From: Anaerolineaceae bacterium UBA6801
GTDB taxonomy: Bacteria > Chloroflexota > Anaerolineae > Anaerolineales > Anaerolineaceae
DNA length: 8,219 nt
Direction: 5' to 3'
NCBI GenBank assembly: GCA_002452315.1
Contig: DKFH01000054.1
Span: 5,468 to 13,686, forward strand
Of the stretch, positions 6,602 through 8,219 are shown one piece after another; within the stretch, counting starts at the first letter, position 1, and each line of letters begins with the position of its first letter. Position numbers and translations under genes: made by a program. The notes beneath the pieces are model-generated. The model was not told the origin of the DNA. It worked only from the letters and a program-made list of their open reading frames with translations, and did not search any database.

Positions 6602-7579
6602 GTGTTTTTATCTATTGTGGTTCCAGTGTTGAATGAAGAAGAGGGTTTACCCATCTTGAAACAAGCTGTCGATCAAGCTTTGTCAGTGTTTTCACGAGAT
6701 TGGGAAGTAATTTTTGTAGATGACGGCAGTAATGATGGGAGTGCGGAAATTCTCCAACAATTCGTTCACGAGGACCCTGAACATACACGGGCTGTTATCC
6801 TGCGTCGTAATTTTGGGCAAACAACGGCTATTGCCGCGGGGATTGACCACTCACACGGTGATGTAATCATCCTGATGGATGCAGATCTGCAAAATGACCC
6901 TGCAGATATCCCGTTGATGGTGGATAAATTGGAGGAAGGCTATGATGTGGTCAGTGGGTGGCGCAAGGACCGTCAGGATGCTTTTTTAACCCGGGTTTTG
7001 CCCTCACGTCTTGCCAATGGGCTGATTTCCTGGGTTACAGGCGTAAAATTACATGATTATGGCTGCACGCTCAAAGCCTATCGGCGTGAAGTGATCACTG
7101 ATTTTCGCTTGTATGGTGAGATGCATCGCTTTATTCCTGTGTACGCGAATTCAATAGGCGCTCGCATCGTTGAAATACCCGTTCAGCATCACCCAAGGCG
7201 TTGGGGGAAGGCAAAGTATGGACTCGAACGGATCACCAAGGTAATTCTGGATTTGTTCACGGTAAAATTTCTCAGTGCATACAGCGGCAAGCCCAGTTAT
7301 CTGTTTGGCGGGGTTGGCGGTTTCTTTGTATTAACCAGCGCGATTATGCTGATCTTCCTGGCAGTCCGCAGATTAACCCTGGGTACGGATGTTTTGACAT
7401 CGCCTTTTTTCATGGTCGCAATTGTGATGCTTTCCTTTGGTTTTCAGTCGATCCTGATGGGCTTGATTGCTGAACTTCTGGCACGCACCTATCACGAATC
7501 TCAAATGAAACCAACCTACACTGTCCGGCAACGTTTCGGTGTTGATGCTCCTGGTAATACGGGGGAGGCGGCAAGATAA
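6602..7579 (+). CDS. Polyprenyl-phosphate glycosyltransferase, GT2 family (DPMS/ArnC-like)
   Basis: A 325-residue enzyme with a GT-A domain and two C-terminal membrane segments (about 233-256 and 268-295). The motifs run in order: VVPVLNEEEG with N11-E12, VDDGS (39-43), FGQTTAIAAG (71-80), the metal-binding DADLQNDP with D93-x-D95, DYGCTLKAYRRE (152-163), GEMHRFIP (172-179) and HPRRWGKAKYG (197-207). All match dolichyl-phosphate mannose synthase and ArnC/GtrB enzymes. These transfer one sugar from UDP- or GDP-sugar to polyprenyl phosphate at the cytoplasmic face. The two-TM tail fits the bacterial ArnC/GtrB type. It would supply the lipid-linked donor needed by the two GT-C enzymes directly upstream. 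It starts 30 nt after the second GT-C. Hand counts show lower G+C here than in the upstream genes. Which sugar is used is unknown. Confidence 0.9.
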   Translation: MFLSIVVPVLNEEEGLPILKQAVDQALSVFSRDWEVIFVDDGSNDGSAEILQQFVHEDPEHTRAVILRRNFGQTTAIAAGIDHSHGDVIILMDADLQNDPADIPLMVDKLEEGYDVVSGWRKDRQDAFLTRVLPSRLANGLISWVTGVKLHDYGCTLKAYRREVITDFRLYGEMHRFIPVYANSIGARIVEIPVQHHPRRWGKAKYGLERITKVILDLFTVKFLSAYSGKPSYLFGGVGGFFVLTSAIMLIFLAVRRLTLGTDVLTSPFFMVAIVMLSFGFQSILMGLIAELLARTYHESQMKPTYTVRQRFGVDAPGNTGEAAR

Positions 7580-7581
7580 GT

Positions 7582-8214
7582 ATGGCTTCGGAAATTCCAA
7601 AGAAGCCATTACGCGAGTCCATTTTTCGATGGCTGGGTACGTTGATTGCTATTGGGGTCGTGATTTACCTCATTTGGCGAAACTGGTCAGATTTTATCGG
7701 TGCTATCCGAGGACTGCCCGCATTAAATTTGCTTTTGGTCATCGGTTTGGCCTTTCTATCGCGTGTTATGGTCACGGTGCGCTGGTATATTCTGTTGAGG
7801 GTTGTTGAACCACAGGTCACCCTTGGAAATGTGTTTAAGCTCTCTTTTGTGGGTTTGTTTTCAACCAATGTGCTGCCGAGTACGATTGGCGGTGATGTTG
7901 TCAAGTTAGGCGCAGGCCGGCAGGTAGGATGGGATTCTGCAGGCGTTGCAGCTTCACTGGTGATTGACCGGTTGGTGGGAATGGCCACCATGGCCACGTT
8001 TCTACCGTTTGGCATCGTGCGAATCATTCATCTGCCCCCCTCAGTCAGTATGATCACTGCTGGCGCGCCAGGTCATTTTTTTACACACCATTGGCAACGC
8101 CTAATGGCTTTTCTGCATAGAACCTGGAAATCCTTGAAATTGTGGTTTCGAAAGCCGATGTCATTATTGGGTGCGGCTGTGTGCTCTTACGTCCATATCC
8201 CTCTGTGTCTATAA
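7582..8214 (+). CDS. Flippase-like UPF0104/LPG_synthase_TM membrane protein, apparently truncated or frameshifted at the right edge
   Basis: It begins 2 nt after the GT2 stop, with only a poor Shine-Dalgarno (a GGGGGAGG run at 7561-7568 is 13 nt away), so it may depend on coupling. The frame encodes 210 residues: membrane segments near 16-33 and 47-71, then STNVLPSTIGGDVVK (94-108), the hallmark of the lysylphosphatidylglycerol synthase TM / AglD / YbhN family, and VIDRLVGM (127-134). Family members are usually about 300-350 residues with more membrane segments, and some accompany glycosyltransferases as suspected lipid translocases. Here the frame ends in tandem TAA stops (8212-8217) just after SYVH. 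Skipping one base after the His codon gives SLCVYNN and stays open to the window end, so a one-base frameshift or sequencing error near 8190-8196 is plausible. The protein as written would be non-functional or partial. Confidence 0.75.
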   Translation: MASEIPKKPLRESIFRWLGTLIAIGVVIYLIWRNWSDFIGAIRGLPALNLLLVIGLAFLSRVMVTVRWYILLRVVEPQVTLGNVFKLSFVGLFSTNVLPSTIGGDVVKLGAGRQVGWDSAGVAASLVIDRLVGMATMATFLPFGIVRIIHLPPSVSMITAGAPGHFFTHHWQRLMAFLHRTWKSLKLWFRKPMSLLGAAVCSYVHIPLCL

Positions 8215-8219
8215 TAATG

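Overview
The window (8,219 bases) looks like a piece of a bacterial chromosome or contig carrying envelope glycolipid and polysaccharide genes. No rRNA, tRNA, CRISPR array or transposase gene was seen. The protein styles (an SbcD-type nuclease beside a CDP-alcohol phosphatidyltransferase and an HX4D acyltransferase, with polytopic GT-C enzymes and a DPMS-like GT2) remind me most of Chloroflexota, class Anaerolineae. That is an inference from memory of similar proteins, not a measured assignment. The window starts inside a gene, and its last gene ends abnormally close to the right edge.

Layout. Minus strand, in transcription order: an HX4D lipid acyltransferase (2080 to 1178), a CDP-alcohol phosphatidyltransferase (1154 to 429) and the N-terminal third or so of an SbcD-like nuclease (299 to 1, running off the left edge). 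The first two are 23 nt apart and look co-transcribed. A 432-nt divergent intergenic region (2081-2512) follows. It holds a non-coding element of about 208 bp with perfect 16-bp inverted ends and an inner C-rich/G-rich inverted repeat, plus a small operator-like inverted repeat near the acyltransferase. Plus strand: a GT4 glycosyltransferase (2513-3637), two polytopic GT-C type membrane glycosyltransferases (3658-5010 and 5003-6571, overlapping by 8 nt), a polyprenyl-phosphate GT2 of the DPMS/ArnC type (6602-7579) and the N-terminal part of a flippase-like UPF0104/LPG_synthase_TM membrane protein (7582-8214). Spacing of +20, -8, +30 and +2 nt suggests one operon.

How the genes may work together (inference). 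The GT2 would load a sugar from a nucleotide donor onto polyprenyl phosphate on the cytoplasmic side. The multi-membrane flippase-like protein could help lipid or lipid-sugar translocation. The two GT-C enzymes would use the polyprenyl-P-sugar on the outer face, while the GT4 acts in the cytoplasm on a lipid or glycan acceptor. The divergent pair supplies a phospholipid head-group enzyme and an acyltransferase. Together they resemble the functional set used by Actinobacteria for phosphatidylinositol mannosides and lipoglycans (PgsA/PIS, PatA, PimA, Ppm1, PimE-like), but no substrate can be read from the sequence.

Most worth a second look: the palindromic element between the divergent transcripts, the phosphoglycolipid-like gene set, the apparent frameshift or premature stop in the last gene, and the drop in G+C beginning at the GT2 gene.
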